Positions 1-7,500 of a DNA stretch of 64,000 nt are shown here, one piece after another (positions within the stretch are counted from its first letter, which is position 1; each line of letters opens with the position of its first letter). The notes under the pieces are model-generated. The model saw only the letters and a list, made by a program, of their open reading frames with translations. It did not search any database and was not told the DNA's origin. The DNA is from Anaerolineae bacterium (GTDB lineage Bacteria > Chloroflexota > Anaerolineae > 4572-78 > J111), in the NCBI GenBank assembly GCA_023151115.1, contig JAKLJP010000029.1:31255-95254 (forward strand), given 5' to 3'. The translations under genes were made by a program, and so were the position numbers.

Positions 1-977
1 AAGGTCAGATAAGCCGCGACCGGCAGCAGCAACACGGTTTCAAAATGAAACAGAAACGAGCCGGCCAGCAGGAAAGTAGCGAGACTGTGCCAGCGCCGTG
101 ATAGGCCGCCCATTTGCTGGAAGCGATAATAAGCATAGATGGCGGCCAGGGTCAATAACAGGACCACGCTCTGATACTGAGCGGTCCGGGCGTAGGAAAC
201 AAAAACCCCGTCAATAGCTACCAGCAGCCCGGCGATTAAACCCACCCACCGATTGAAAAACTGCCGGCCCAATAACATCATGAAGCCAACGCTCATCGTC
301 CCGGCGAGGGCAAAGGGCAGGCGCGCTGTTTGCTCGTCAAAGCGGCCGGTTAAAGCGCTGATGGCGTTGAGCAGCAAAATCTCACCGGGGCCTTTGGAGT
401 GGGTCAAAAGGGCATCTACCTGGCCGTAAACCAGCCCCATTGCTCGCAGCAAAATGTCGGCTTCATCGCCCTGATAATCGGAGTAGTGAATGTTGGTCAT
501 TCGGAAGAAAGCAGCAAGAAGGAGGATGAAGATAGAAGATAGAAGATAGAGGATAGAGGATGGAAGATGGAAGATAGAGGGTGGGGGTCGAAAAGTGGAA
601 GGTAGATCAGACGAAATGTGATACGTGATACGTGATACGTGATACCCTCTGGGCCAGGCGATGAGGGTAAAAAGCAGCGTGACACCGCCCAGACTCAAAG
701 CGACCGATAGAGCAGTCACCGGCAGCCGGACGAAGGCCATCACCAACAGTAATGTAATTGTTAAACTGTAACTTACCGGCACAGCGATAAGCCATTGCTC
801 TGGCGGCGTTAAACTATTGGGCTGCGGCCAGAGCGCCTTGAGCAGAGCATAGCCCGGTAAAAAAGCAATCAGGATTAATCCGGCAACTAATTGCCAGGGA
901 TACCAGGGGATAAGCAGGCTGAGTAAGGGTAGTAGGAATGCACCCGCTCCCAGATAAATCAAGCGGTTATTTTTCAT
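1..977 (-). CDS. GT39/ArnT-like membrane glycosyltransferase, C-terminus beyond window
   Basis: The frame is open from ATG at 977 to the window edge (about 325 codons), so the C-terminus is missing. Residues 1-115 form several hydrophobic helices. From residue about 160 the sequence MTNIHYSDYQGDEADILL is followed by an alternation of loops and membrane helices; an acidic pair (DE) in the first extracytoplasmic loop is typical of the dolichyl-phosphate-mannose mannosyltransferase/ArnT family, which transfers sugars from polyprenyl-phosphate donors. Between the two parts, residues about 115-158 are a Ser/Pro/Leu/Ile-rich stretch encoded entirely by heptanucleotide repeats. A later ATG at 500 would give a protein beginning right at the GT39-like part, but the upstream frame is uninterrupted and encodes plausible membrane helices, so the long form is preferred. 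The sugar substrate cannot be told. Confidence 0.6.
   Translation of the reverse strand, partial: MKNNRLIYLGAGAFLLPLLSLLIPWYPWQLVAGLILIAFLPGYALLKALWPQPNSLTPPEQWLIAVPVSYSLTITLLLVMAFVRLPVTALSVALSLGGVTLLFTLIAWPRGYHVSRITYHISSDLPSTFRPPPSIFHLPSSILYLLSSIFILLLAAFFRMTNIHYSDYQGDEADILLRAMGLVYGQVDALLTHSKGPGEILLLNAISALTGRFDEQTARLPFALAGTMSVGFMMLLGRQFFNRWVGLIAGLLVAIDGVFVSYARTAQYQSVVLLLTLAAIYAYYRFQQMGGLSRRWHSLATFLLAGSFLFHFETVLLLPVAAYLT
527..645. repeat. Heptanucleotide repeats inside the GT39-like gene
   Basis: Two tandem tracts are seen: AGAAGAT/AGAGGAT/GGAAGAT-type heptamers at about 527-580 and three GTGATAC heptamers at about 619-645. Both lie in frame within the coding sequence and encode low-complexity residues between two membrane parts. 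The same heptamer style occurs in many intergenic gaps of the window. Confidence 0.75.
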
Positions 978-1151
978 AGCCAGCAGAAGGGGTTAGAGGT
1001 GACTACCCAATGATCTTCCACCCTCCCAACTTATGGCCTCCGGCGCATCTATTGGCTTTTTGGAGCCTGGGCACATGACGCTTGCCAAAACAGGGGCCAT
1101 TGTACCATTAGATGGATGAATATTCAAACCAGGTCTATCTTAGATTTTCGG

Positions 1152-1192
1152 CAGACCTCATAGGTTTTCGTGCCCCATACCCCTGAGGTCTG
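1152..1192. repeat. Small inverted repeat in the 978-1244 gap
   Basis: CAGACCTCA at 1152-1160 pairs with TGAGGTCTG at 1184-1192 (9 bp, loop 23 nt). Nothing else recognisable was seen in this 267-bp gap, which separates two minus-strand genes. It may be a degenerate hairpin element or the terminator region of the downstream gene's upstream neighbour. Confidence 0.35.
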
Positions 1193-1244
1193 TAGTTATT
1201 CCTCTCTCTATTTAACATCACCGCTTTTCTCACAAGGTCTATCT

Positions 1245-2231
1245 TCACCAGCGGTGATGTACCAGGGGGCGGATGTTAGCTTCATAAATAGCTCGTACCC
1301 GCGCCATTACTTCATCGCTGAGGGGCGATAAGTCGGCGGCCTGGGCGTTGGCCTGGGCTTGCTGGGCATTTTTCGCGCCGGGAATGGCGCAGCTTACGGC
1401 ATCGAACATGAGAATCCAGCGCAGAGCAAATTGGGCCATGCTGGCCCCGGCTGGAACCAGCGGGCGAAGCTGCTCAACTGCATCGAGGGCAACATCATAA
1501 TCCACCCCGGCAAAGGTTTCGCCCACGTCAAAGGCTTCCCCGTGCCGGTTAAAGTTACGATGGTCGTCCGCGGCAAAAGTGGTCTGGCGGGTCATCTTGC
1601 CGCTGAGCAGGCCGCTGGCCAGGGGTACACGGGCCAGAATTCCGACCTGACGCTGTTTGGCCAGGTCAAAAAAGAGGTCGGCCGGGCGCTGGCGGAATAT
1701 ATTAAAAATGATTTGGACGCTCTGGACATTGGGGTACTCGATGGCTTTGATCGCTTCTTCCACCTTTTCGACGCTGACGCCGTAGTATTTAATTTTGCCT
1801 GCGGCCACCAAGTCGTCGAGGATGCCAAAGACTTCGGGCAGATAGTAGACTTCGGTCGGTGGGCAGTGCAGTTGCACCAAATCAAGCGCCTCGACATCTA
1901 AGTTCTTTAGGCTGCGCTCGATAAAGGCGGTCAGGTTTTGGCGATTGTTGTAACCGGCGGCGATGTGCGGGCTGAGCCGCCGCCCGGCTTTGGTAATGAC
2001 ATAAACCTGCTCGGAGCGTTCTTTTAAAACCTGGGCAATCAGCCGCTCGCTGCGGCCATCGCCGTACACATCGGCGGTATCAATCAGGTTGATGCCCCGG
2101 TCAATCGAGGTATGGAGCGCAGCCAGGGCATCGGCCTCCGCCACTTCACCCCAGGAGCCGCCAATCGCCCAGGCCCCAAAACTAATCTCCGACACCTGCC
2201 AGCCGGTGCGGCCAAACGGACGGTACTGCAT
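1245..2231 (-). CDS. Aldo/keto reductase
   Basis: A 328-residue protein of the aldo/keto reductase superfamily, NAD(P)H-dependent TIM-barrel oxidoreductases acting on carbonyl compounds. The N-terminus (MQYRPFGRTGWQVSEISFGAW) is the family opening. The segment NLIDTADVYGDGRSE carries the catalytic Asp and Tyr, VITKAGR gives the catalytic Lys and DLVQLHCPP the His. The C-terminal part (RWILMFDAVSCAIPGAKN) matches the cofactor-binding end of YajO/Tas-type members. A GGAGG ribosome binding site precedes the ATG at 2231. It stands alone between repeats and the EamA gene on the same strand; substrate unknown. Confidence 0.9.
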   Translation of the reverse strand: MQYRPFGRTGWQVSEISFGAWAIGGSWGEVAEADALAALHTSIDRGINLIDTADVYGDGRSERLIAQVLKERSEQVYVITKAGRRLSPHIAAGYNNRQNLTAFIERSLKNLDVEALDLVQLHCPPTEVYYLPEVFGILDDLVAAGKIKYYGVSVEKVEEAIKAIEYPNVQSVQIIFNIFRQRPADLFFDLAKQRQVGILARVPLASGLLSGKMTRQTTFAADDHRNFNRHGEAFDVGETFAGVDYDVALDAVEQLRPLVPAGASMAQFALRWILMFDAVSCAIPGAKNAQQAQANAQAADLSPLSDEVMARVRAIYEANIRPLVHHRW

Positions 2232-2330
2232 AAAAACCTCCTTTTTTATTTTTCAAGTAATTCCAAAAAATCGTTATCTCATCCAGTGATACGTGACGCA
2301 TAATGATTTTATAGCTAAAACTCTCACGTT

Positions 2331-3224
2331 TCACTTTTCCTGGTTGAGCGAGACCAGCAGAACCCCGGCAATCACGGCAGCGCCACCGACAAGCTGCTGG
2401 GCGGTCGGCTCGATGTCGAACAGGAGGATGGTCCAGCCAATAGATACCGCCGGGCTGAGGGTCAGAATAAGGGCGTGGATACTCAGGGTCAGGCGGCGTA
2501 GGGTTAAATAGTAAAGGGTGCGGCTGATGGTCACATCTACGGTGCCGGCAAGCAGCAAAATCAGCCAGGCCTGCCAGCCGGGGATGACCAGTTCGCCCCG
2601 GCCAACGGTAAACAGCAGCAAAAAGGCAGTGGTACAGGCCAGGCGAAACAAAAAAAAGTCGGCCAGGCCCATACTGTGGCCGTGACGTTTGACCAGGGCC
2701 GCGTGCAGGGCGTACATAAAGGTGGAAGCGATGACCATAACCACGCCCACCCAGATAAACTCGCCGGGTTGAAAAGCAATCGTAAAGGTTCCGACCACCG
2801 CCAGCAGCGCCCCCAACGACTGCCAACGGTTGAACCGGTCGCGCAGCCAGATTAGCCCAAAACCCAGGCTAAACAGGGTAGACAGTTTGCCCAACATCGA
2901 GGCTGTGCCGGGGTCAATAAAGGCGACAGATGCATAGCTGAGAACGGTGCTGGCCGCCACCAAAAAGCCAATACCCAGAAAAAACCAGGCAAAGCGGCGG
3001 AAAACGCCGAAATCAATCTTATCCCAGAGGGCCAGAAAAACGGCCACCTGCACCGTCGAAACGCCCAGCACATACATCGCCGCGGTGGTCGGCGGCAGAT
3101 AGGGCAGCAACAACCGGGCAAAAACAAAATGCAGGCTGTCTACCACCAGCAGGCACATCACCACCAGCGGCGCATTATTCAACACCCGGCTTTGCGCCGC
3201 CAGCGCCAAAGGTTTTTGACTCAT
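2331..3224 (-). CDS. EamA/DMT-family transporter
   Basis: A 297-residue integral membrane protein with about ten hydrophobic helices arranged as two similar halves, the hallmark of EamA (drug/metabolite transporter) permeases. These usually export amino acids or other metabolites. Each half contains the typical short helix pattern (for example FIDPGTASMLGKLSTLFSLGFGLIWLRDRF in the first half and SIHALILTLSPAVSIGWTILLFDIEPT in the second). It is followed 99 bp downstream by the aldo/keto reductase on the same strand. Substrate cannot be assigned. Confidence 0.88.
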   Translation of the reverse strand: MSQKPLALAAQSRVLNNAPLVVMCLLVVDSLHFVFARLLLPYLPPTTAAMYVLGVSTVQVAVFLALWDKIDFGVFRRFAWFFLGIGFLVAASTVLSYASVAFIDPGTASMLGKLSTLFSLGFGLIWLRDRFNRWQSLGALLAVVGTFTIAFQPGEFIWVGVVMVIASTFMYALHAALVKRHGHSMGLADFFLFRLACTTAFLLLFTVGRGELVIPGWQAWLILLLAGTVDVTISRTLYYLTLRRLTLSIHALILTLSPAVSIGWTILLFDIEPTAQQLVGGAAVIAGVLLVSLNQEK

Positions 3225-3394
3225 AAAGAGTGTTAAACTCCCTCCTTGAAAATAGACCGAGAACCCCTACCCTGCCCCCTGATAGGGGGAGGGGTGCGGT
3301 CTTCGGTCACGATAGACCAAAGAAAAGCCCCGCCTAAGACGGAGCTTGCCGAATAGTATAGCCCAAAAATCAATTCCACGAAAGTTGGGCAGGT

Positions 3395-3423
3395 TTCTTG
3401 GCTGGTTCAAACAATGCTATAAT
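3395..3423 (+). promoter_or_regulatory. Putative sigma70 promoter of the RHH-like gene
   Basis: TTCTTG at 3395-3400, a 17-bp spacer and a consensus TATAAT at 3418-3423, about 40 bp upstream of the preferred start codon at 3462. Confidence 0.5.
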
Positions 3424-3461
3424 AAAGCCTTAACTTTATGAGACAGGATAAACAAGGCTTT

Positions 3462-3656
3462 ATGAGTACGGTTGGTGGTAAATTTACCACAGAGAAAAGA
3501 AATCTGGTTACTTATATTGAAAACAAAGATTATGAACTCCTCCGCAAGCTGGCCGCGCTGCACGGGCGCTCTATCTCCGCCGAAGCTGCGATAGCCGTTC
3601 AAAACCATCTCCAGACCTACGCGGAAGCGTTAGAGAAAGAAGCAGGCAAGAAGTAG
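3462..3656 (+). CDS. Small ribbon-helix-helix-like protein
   Basis: A 64-residue protein: a strand-like stretch (EKRNLVTYIENKDYELLRKLA) followed by two helices (LHGRSISAEAAIAVQNHLQ), which resembles Arc/CopG-type ribbon-helix-helix DNA-binding antitoxins or regulators. An in-frame ATG at 3438 lies only 14 bp after the -10 box, whereas the ATG at 3462 has an AAGG site 5 nt upstream; 3462 is preferred. No partner toxin follows; the stop is separated by one base from a MITE-like repeat that may act as terminator. The assignment rests on sequence pattern only. Confidence 0.55.
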   Translation: MSTVGGKFTTEKRNLVTYIENKDYELLRKLAALHGRSISAEAAIAVQNHLQTYAEALEKEAGKK

Positions 3657-3657
3657 A

Positions 3658-3752
3658 CTCAGTAGATCCAATTTTTCACCGTAGCTGGCGCATCCTTATG
3701 CGTCAAGGGGCGGCATAAGGATGCCACCCTACGGAAATTTGGATCTATTGAG
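3658..3752. repeat. MITE-like inverted repeat, copy 1
   Basis: A 95-bp imperfect palindrome beginning CTCAGTAGATCCAA and ending GGATCTATTGAG, with GCATCCTTATGC and GCATAAGGATGC inner arms around a 5-nt centre. Related copies lie at 15432-15527 and 59337-59423. Confidence 0.85.
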
Positions 3753-3813
3753 ACTGGTGATGCGCGGATTTACGTTTAACGTTGAACGCGATTAGCTCCC
3801 AGGATAAACCCAA

Positions 3814-4281
3814 ATGCCCGAAAAACTCAATTCGATGCGGATTTTGGAACAGCAAAAGGTTAGCTACACAGTGCGGGAGTTCCCCGATACCATTCACTCC
3901 GCCGACGGCGTGGCCGATTATTTTGGCCTGCCCCGCGAGTGGGTCTACAAAACGCTGGTCGTTTTGCCCAACACCGGCAAACCGATGTTAGTCATGGTCA
4001 GCGGCAGCCGCGAACTCGACCTGCGTAAACTGGCCGCCGCCGTCGGCCAAAAGAAGGTACAGATGGCCGCCCACAAAGAAGCCGAGCGACTGACCGGCCT
4101 GCAAACCGGCGGCATCTCGGCCCTGGCTCTACTGCACAAGAACTTTACGGTTTACATAGACCAGCCCGCGCTGGAAATGGAACGCATCCTGGTCAGCGCC
4201 GGCAAGCGAGGCGTTAACCTGGAATTGTCGGTGCAGGATTTGATCCGGGTGACAAAGGCGAAGGTGGTTGAGGCAACGTAA
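3814..4281 (+). CDS. YbaK/EbsC-family aminoacyl-tRNA deacylase
   Basis: A 155-residue single-domain protein of the YbaK/ProX family, which hydrolyses mischarged aminoacyl-tRNAs in trans (classically Cys-tRNA(Pro)). Family signatures include VREFPDTIHSADGVADYFGLPREWVYKTLVV near the N-terminus, the central LVMVSGSRELDLRKLAAAVGQKKVQMA with the conserved Lys, and the glycine loop TGLQTGGISALALL. The length fits the stand-alone family. It is convergent with rbsD; the 115-bp gap between them holds no clear terminator hairpin. Confidence 0.85.
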   Translation: MPEKLNSMRILEQQKVSYTVREFPDTIHSADGVADYFGLPREWVYKTLVVLPNTGKPMLVMVSGSRELDLRKLAAAVGQKKVQMAAHKEAERLTGLQTGGISALALLHKNFTVYIDQPALEMERILVSAGKRGVNLELSVQDLIRVTKAKVVEAT

Positions 4282-4396
4282 CTGTGGAAAAAATTAATCT
4301 TGTCCAGAAATTCAATCTCTTCAACGAATATTGGAGTCCCCACATTGCCCCTGAACAGTGGATTTGAGGCTGGGAGGTAAAACAGATGGTTTCCGT

Positions 4397-4792
4397 TTAA
4401 AACACCACCCCCGCCACCAGAATAATATTGGCATAAGGTGTAAACTCGCCGGTGCGGATGATGGCGCGGGCGGAACGAGTTTGCGCTTTGAAGGTGGTGT
4501 GAGGGATGGTCTCGATAGGGATGCTGCCCAGCAGTTCCTTAATCGCCGCATGTACCTGCGGGCTAACCGTGAGCATTTCTTCGGCCACCACCACTCGCTC
4601 GACCTGCATCTCGGTTAATATGACGCGCAGGGTGTCGAGAAAAGTCGGGATACCTTGGGTTAAGGCCAGGTCAATCCGCTCGGTTTCCGTGGGAATGGGC
4701 AGGCCGGCGTCGGCAATGACCAGCGTATCCAGATGCCCCAGGTCGGCAATGACGGCTGAGATAGGTTGATTGAGAATACCAATTTTCTTCAT
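4397..4792 (-). CDS. rbsD: D-ribose pyranase RbsD
   Basis: A 131-residue protein with the full RbsD pattern: MKKIGILNQPISAVIADLGH places the catalytic His at residue 20, ADAGLPIP follows, and the C-terminal ARAIIRTGEFTPYANIILVAGV carries the conserved Tyr/Asn of the active site. RbsD interconverts beta-pyranose and beta-furanose forms of ribose before phosphorylation. The gene is alone: no ribokinase or ribose ABC transporter is seen nearby, which is unusual for rbsD. Confidence 0.93.
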   Translation of the reverse strand: MKKIGILNQPISAVIADLGHLDTLVIADAGLPIPTETERIDLALTQGIPTFLDTLRVILTEMQVERVVVAEEMLTVSPQVHAAIKELLGSIPIETIPHTTFKAQTRSARAIIRTGEFTPYANIILVAGVVF

Positions 4793-4810
4793 TGTTGTCC
4801 CCTCGTAAAT

Positions 4811-4864
4811 GGACCGGAGACGGGCAATAAATATCCGGTCATCGGTCCCCGGTCTCCGGTCATC
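4811..4864. repeat. Heptamer hairpin upstream of rbsD
   Basis: GGACCGGAGACGGG pairs with the later CCCCGGTCTCCGGTC; the right side is built from CGGTCAT/CGGTCCC/CGGTCTC heptamers. It lies in the divergent gap between rbsD and the fusion gene at 4946. Confidence 0.65.
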
Positions 4865-4945
4865 ACCGGCTAAGATTTCGAAATTGAAGTCCCTATCTTA
4901 CCAAGACTTCAACAATTCGTCCAAATAAACATAAGGAGAATTATC

Positions 4946-6301
4946 TTGCAGATTCTTGAAACAGAGCGATTGATCCTGCGCCACATGTCAACAGAGGATG
5001 CAGCTTTTATCCTCGGCCTGCTGAATGAGCCGTCGTGGTTGCAGTTCATCGGCGATCGCGGCCTCAGAACGCTCGACGACGCGCGGGCCTATATTCTGAA
5101 TGGGCCGGTCGCCATGTATGCCCGCTTGGGTTTTGGGCTTTATATCGTGGAACTAAAAGACAGCCACGTTCCCATTGGCATTTGTGGTTTGATCAAACGC
5201 GATTTCCTGGCTGATGTGGATATTGGCTACGCCCTGCTGCCCGCGTACTGGTCAAACGGATATGCCTACGAGGCCGCCTCGACGGTGCTGGCGTATGGGC
5301 AAAACAAGGTGGGCTTGAAACGCATCATCGCCATCACCGACGCGGACAATCACAGGTCGGCCAGGCTGCTTGAGAAATTGGGGCTGCATTATGAACGTAT
5401 GGTGGCCTATCCTGACACTAATGAAGAGGTGCGGTTATTCGCCATTGAGACCGAACCGGATGTTCCCCGCACCGATAACGTCTATCAGATCGAAGTCAAC
5501 GGGGCGCTCTTACCCTATGCCCTCGAAGGACAAGGGGATACCGTTATTTTCTTGCACGGAGCGCTGGCGGATTACCGCATGTGGAACCCACATCGGGCCG
5601 CGATTGCCGGTAGATACAGAGCCGTTTCATATACCCAGCGCTACTTTGGTCCGGCCCCCTGGCGTCCCGACTGGCCCCCTTTTGGGGTTAACACCCACGC
5701 CGATGATTTGGCCGAATTTTTGCAAAAACTTGGAATAGGGCCTGCTCATCTGGTCGCCTGGTCATACGCCGGACACGTCGCCCTCACGATGGCCCTGAAA
5801 CAGCCGGATTTACTCAAAAGCCTCTTTATTTACGAACCGGGTGTACCGACGTATGTGACCGACCCAGCCGAGCTTGAGGCTTTCGCTGCCGACGCCAACG
5901 CCATGTTTGGACCTGTCTTCGAGGCTGTACAAAGCCGAGGCGACAATGTTGAGGGCGTTCGCCGTCTGATTGATGGTTCCGGCCAGATGCCGGGCTACTT
6001 TGACAGCCAGCCACAAGAGCGGCAAGATTTGCAAATGGAAAACGCCAGAACTATGCCACTGCAACTGGCCCAGTCGGCCCCGCCTGTCATTACCTGCGAA
6101 CAGTTGGGGACATTGACTATGCCCGTCTGTATTGCCCAGGGAGAGCTAACACGCCCCCTCTTTAGCATTGTCTCACGAGCCGCAGCCCGCTGCATTCCAC
6201 ACTGCCGGCACATGATCATTCCGGGTGCGACTCACATGTGGCCGGATGAAGACGCGACAGGCTTCATCACCGCGGTGCTCGACTTCCTGAAGGATTTATG
6301 A
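4946..6301 (+). CDS. GNAT acetyltransferase - alpha/beta hydrolase fusion protein
   Basis: A 451-residue two-domain protein. Residues 1-170 are a RimJ/RimL-type GNAT domain (ETERLILRHMSTEDA start, GYALLPAYWSNGYAYEA acetyl-CoA loop region, NHRSARLLEKLGL end). Residues about 180-451 are an alpha/beta hydrolase: VIFLHGALADYRMW oxyanion segment, nucleophile elbow VAWSYAGH with Ser flanked by Ala rather than the usual Gly, and the C-terminal GATHMW histidine. The translation start is TTG at 4946 with AAGGAG 9 nt upstream. The two activities are probably linked in modification or detoxification of a small molecule, but no substrate can be inferred. The last 35 bp overlap the convergent small gene at 6267-6521. 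Confidence 0.85.
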   Translation: MQILETERLILRHMSTEDAAFILGLLNEPSWLQFIGDRGLRTLDDARAYILNGPVAMYARLGFGLYIVELKDSHVPIGICGLIKRDFLADVDIGYALLPAYWSNGYAYEAASTVLAYGQNKVGLKRIIAITDADNHRSARLLEKLGLHYERMVAYPDTNEEVRLFAIETEPDVPRTDNVYQIEVNGALLPYALEGQGDTVIFLHGALADYRMWNPHRAAIAGRYRAVSYTQRYFGPAPWRPDWPPFGVNTHADDLAEFLQKLGIGPAHLVAWSYAGHVALTMALKQPDLLKSLFIYEPGVPTYVTDPAELEAFAADANAMFGPVFEAVQSRGDNVEGVRRLIDGSGQMPGYFDSQPQERQDLQMENARTMPLQLAQSAPPVITCEQLGTLTMPVCIAQGELTRPLFSIVSRAAARCIPHCRHMIIPGATHMWPDEDATGFITAVLDFLKDL

Positions 6302-6521
6302 TGACCCAATGCCGGCTGCGGACGGCCGACAAGCCAATCAGCGCCGGGTCAAACAGGTAAAGCAGAATGAGCCAGCCCGGCTGTCCGGGCAGCAATTGGG
6401 GCGCAACCATCACCCCTAACACAAATCCGGCCACCGCCACAAACAACCAGAACAAGTGACGCCCTAACAACAACACCGCCAGGCCAATAATAAAATTAAC
6501 CAGCGGAGAAAGCGTCATCAT
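6267..6521 (-). CDS. Small membrane protein, possibly truncated
   Basis: An 84-residue protein with two hydrophobic helices in residues 1-60 (SPLVNFIIGLAVLLLGRHLFW and a following FVLGVMVAPQLLPGQPGWLILL). After residue about 60 the sequence (SAVRSRHWVIINPSGSRAPR) is no longer membrane-like and runs antisense to the end of the hydrolase gene, which suggests that the original C-terminal helices were lost. Its ATG overlaps the stop of the creatininase-family gene by 4 bp, so it is probably translationally coupled to it. Function unknown. Confidence 0.5.
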   Translation of the reverse strand: MMTLSPLVNFIIGLAVLLLGRHLFWLFVAVAGFVLGVMVAPQLLPGQPGWLILLYLFDPALIGLSAVRSRHWVIINPSGSRAPR

Positions 6522-7342
6522 TTACCTCCGAGATGATGATCCACTCTGGGTGGATTCTCAAAACCCCGAAATTCCCGGCACAACTCGATAAACCGCTCGA
6601 CCGTTATCTCCCACAACTCCCGGCCAAACTCGGCGGTAGCCACGCTGGCATCCCCGGCAATCCCGGTGCGGCTGATCCGGCTCCACCAATCCTGCCACAT
6701 AATCGAGCTGGGCCGGCCCAAATCCCAGTTAAAATACTTACCGGCCTGCTGGCCGATGTCACGCTCGGCCTTGTCCATCTGCACCAGTTCCGGCTGCAAG
6801 TGCAGCATCATAGCCGTTTCGTACTCGCAGGCATGGCTGACGCTGCCGGGGCCGCCTTTGCGCCCTTTTTCTAACACATCGGCGCACAGCGAGGGGTCAA
6901 TGGCGGCGTTGGGACTCATCGCTCCGCACTTGGCCCCGGTCACAATGACGCATTTGCGGGCGGCTAAATCGGCGATGCTGTGGTTAGAACCGTGCCCGTT
7001 GACAATCAGAATGTGCTTAAAGCCGTGCCGGGCCACACTGATTGCCACCTGCGACACGTAAGCCAGGCAGGTTTCAATGTCCACCGCAATGGTGCCGGGG
7101 AAATCCATGTGGTGCTCGTCCAGGCCAAAAGGGATAGTCGGCAGTATCAACACGTCGCCGTTGGCCCGCCGGCCTACTTCGTCAAGAATGCCAGCCAGGA
7201 TGTCATTATCGGTCGAGAGGGGCAGATGCGGCCCATGATCCTCAACCGCGCCAAAAGGGATCAGCACCACCGGCTGAGGGTCGCGGGCTAAAACTTCGTT
7301 CATCTCCGGCCAGGTTAAGTGATCGTAACGCCAGGTATGCAT
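6518..7342 (-). CDS. Creatininase-family amidohydrolase
   Basis: A 274-residue member of the creatininase/creatinine amidohydrolase family, metal-dependent hydrolases of cyclic amides and formamides (includes MftE and FAPy deformylase relatives). Signatures: VVLIPFGAVEDHGPHLPLSTDNDI with the metal-binding Glu, His and Asp, GHGSN after a beta strand, and the Glu in SHACEYETAMML. The family does not allow substrate assignment. It is the first gene of a two-gene unit with the small membrane protein, and lies near an aminotransferase, hydroxyacid dehydrogenase and peptide importer. Confidence 0.88.
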   Translation of the reverse strand: MHTWRYDHLTWPEMNEVLARDPQPVVLIPFGAVEDHGPHLPLSTDNDILAGILDEVGRRANGDVLILPTIPFGLDEHHMDFPGTIAVDIETCLAYVSQVAISVARHGFKHILIVNGHGSNHSIADLAARKCVIVTGAKCGAMSPNAAIDPSLCADVLEKGRKGGPGSVSHACEYETAMMLHLQPELVQMDKAERDIGQQAGKYFNWDLGRPSSIMWQDWWSRISRTGIAGDASVATAEFGRELWEITVERFIELCREFRGFENPPRVDHHLGGK

Positions 7343-7413
7343 AATTTAGTCGCTCCTCGAAAATAATCCATAGATTACGCAGATAAAAATTAAAAATCAC
7401 AATTACTCAGCCA

Positions 7414-7494
7414 TGTCATTTCGACCGAAGGGAGAAATCTCCGAGGCCGATGTAGCACTATACAGATTTCTCGGCCTACGGCCTCGAAATGACA
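7414..7494. repeat. TGTCATTTCGA-ended inverted repeat, copy 1
   Basis: 81 bp with ends TGTCATTTCGA and TCGAAATGACA, and inner arms GGGAGAAATCT and AGATTTCTC. A second complete copy is at 36707-36795 and a cut copy at the window end. It occupies most of the gap between two minus-strand genes. Confidence 0.85.
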
Positions 7495-7500
7495 TTTTCA

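Noticed and set aside
607..795. A separate 62-codon gene in the window start
   Set aside because: It is another frame of the partial GT39-like gene running from 977 to the window edge.
2182..2826. A 214-codon minus-strand frame overlapping the EamA transporter
   Set aside because: It is another frame of the transporter gene and lacks membrane helices or motifs.
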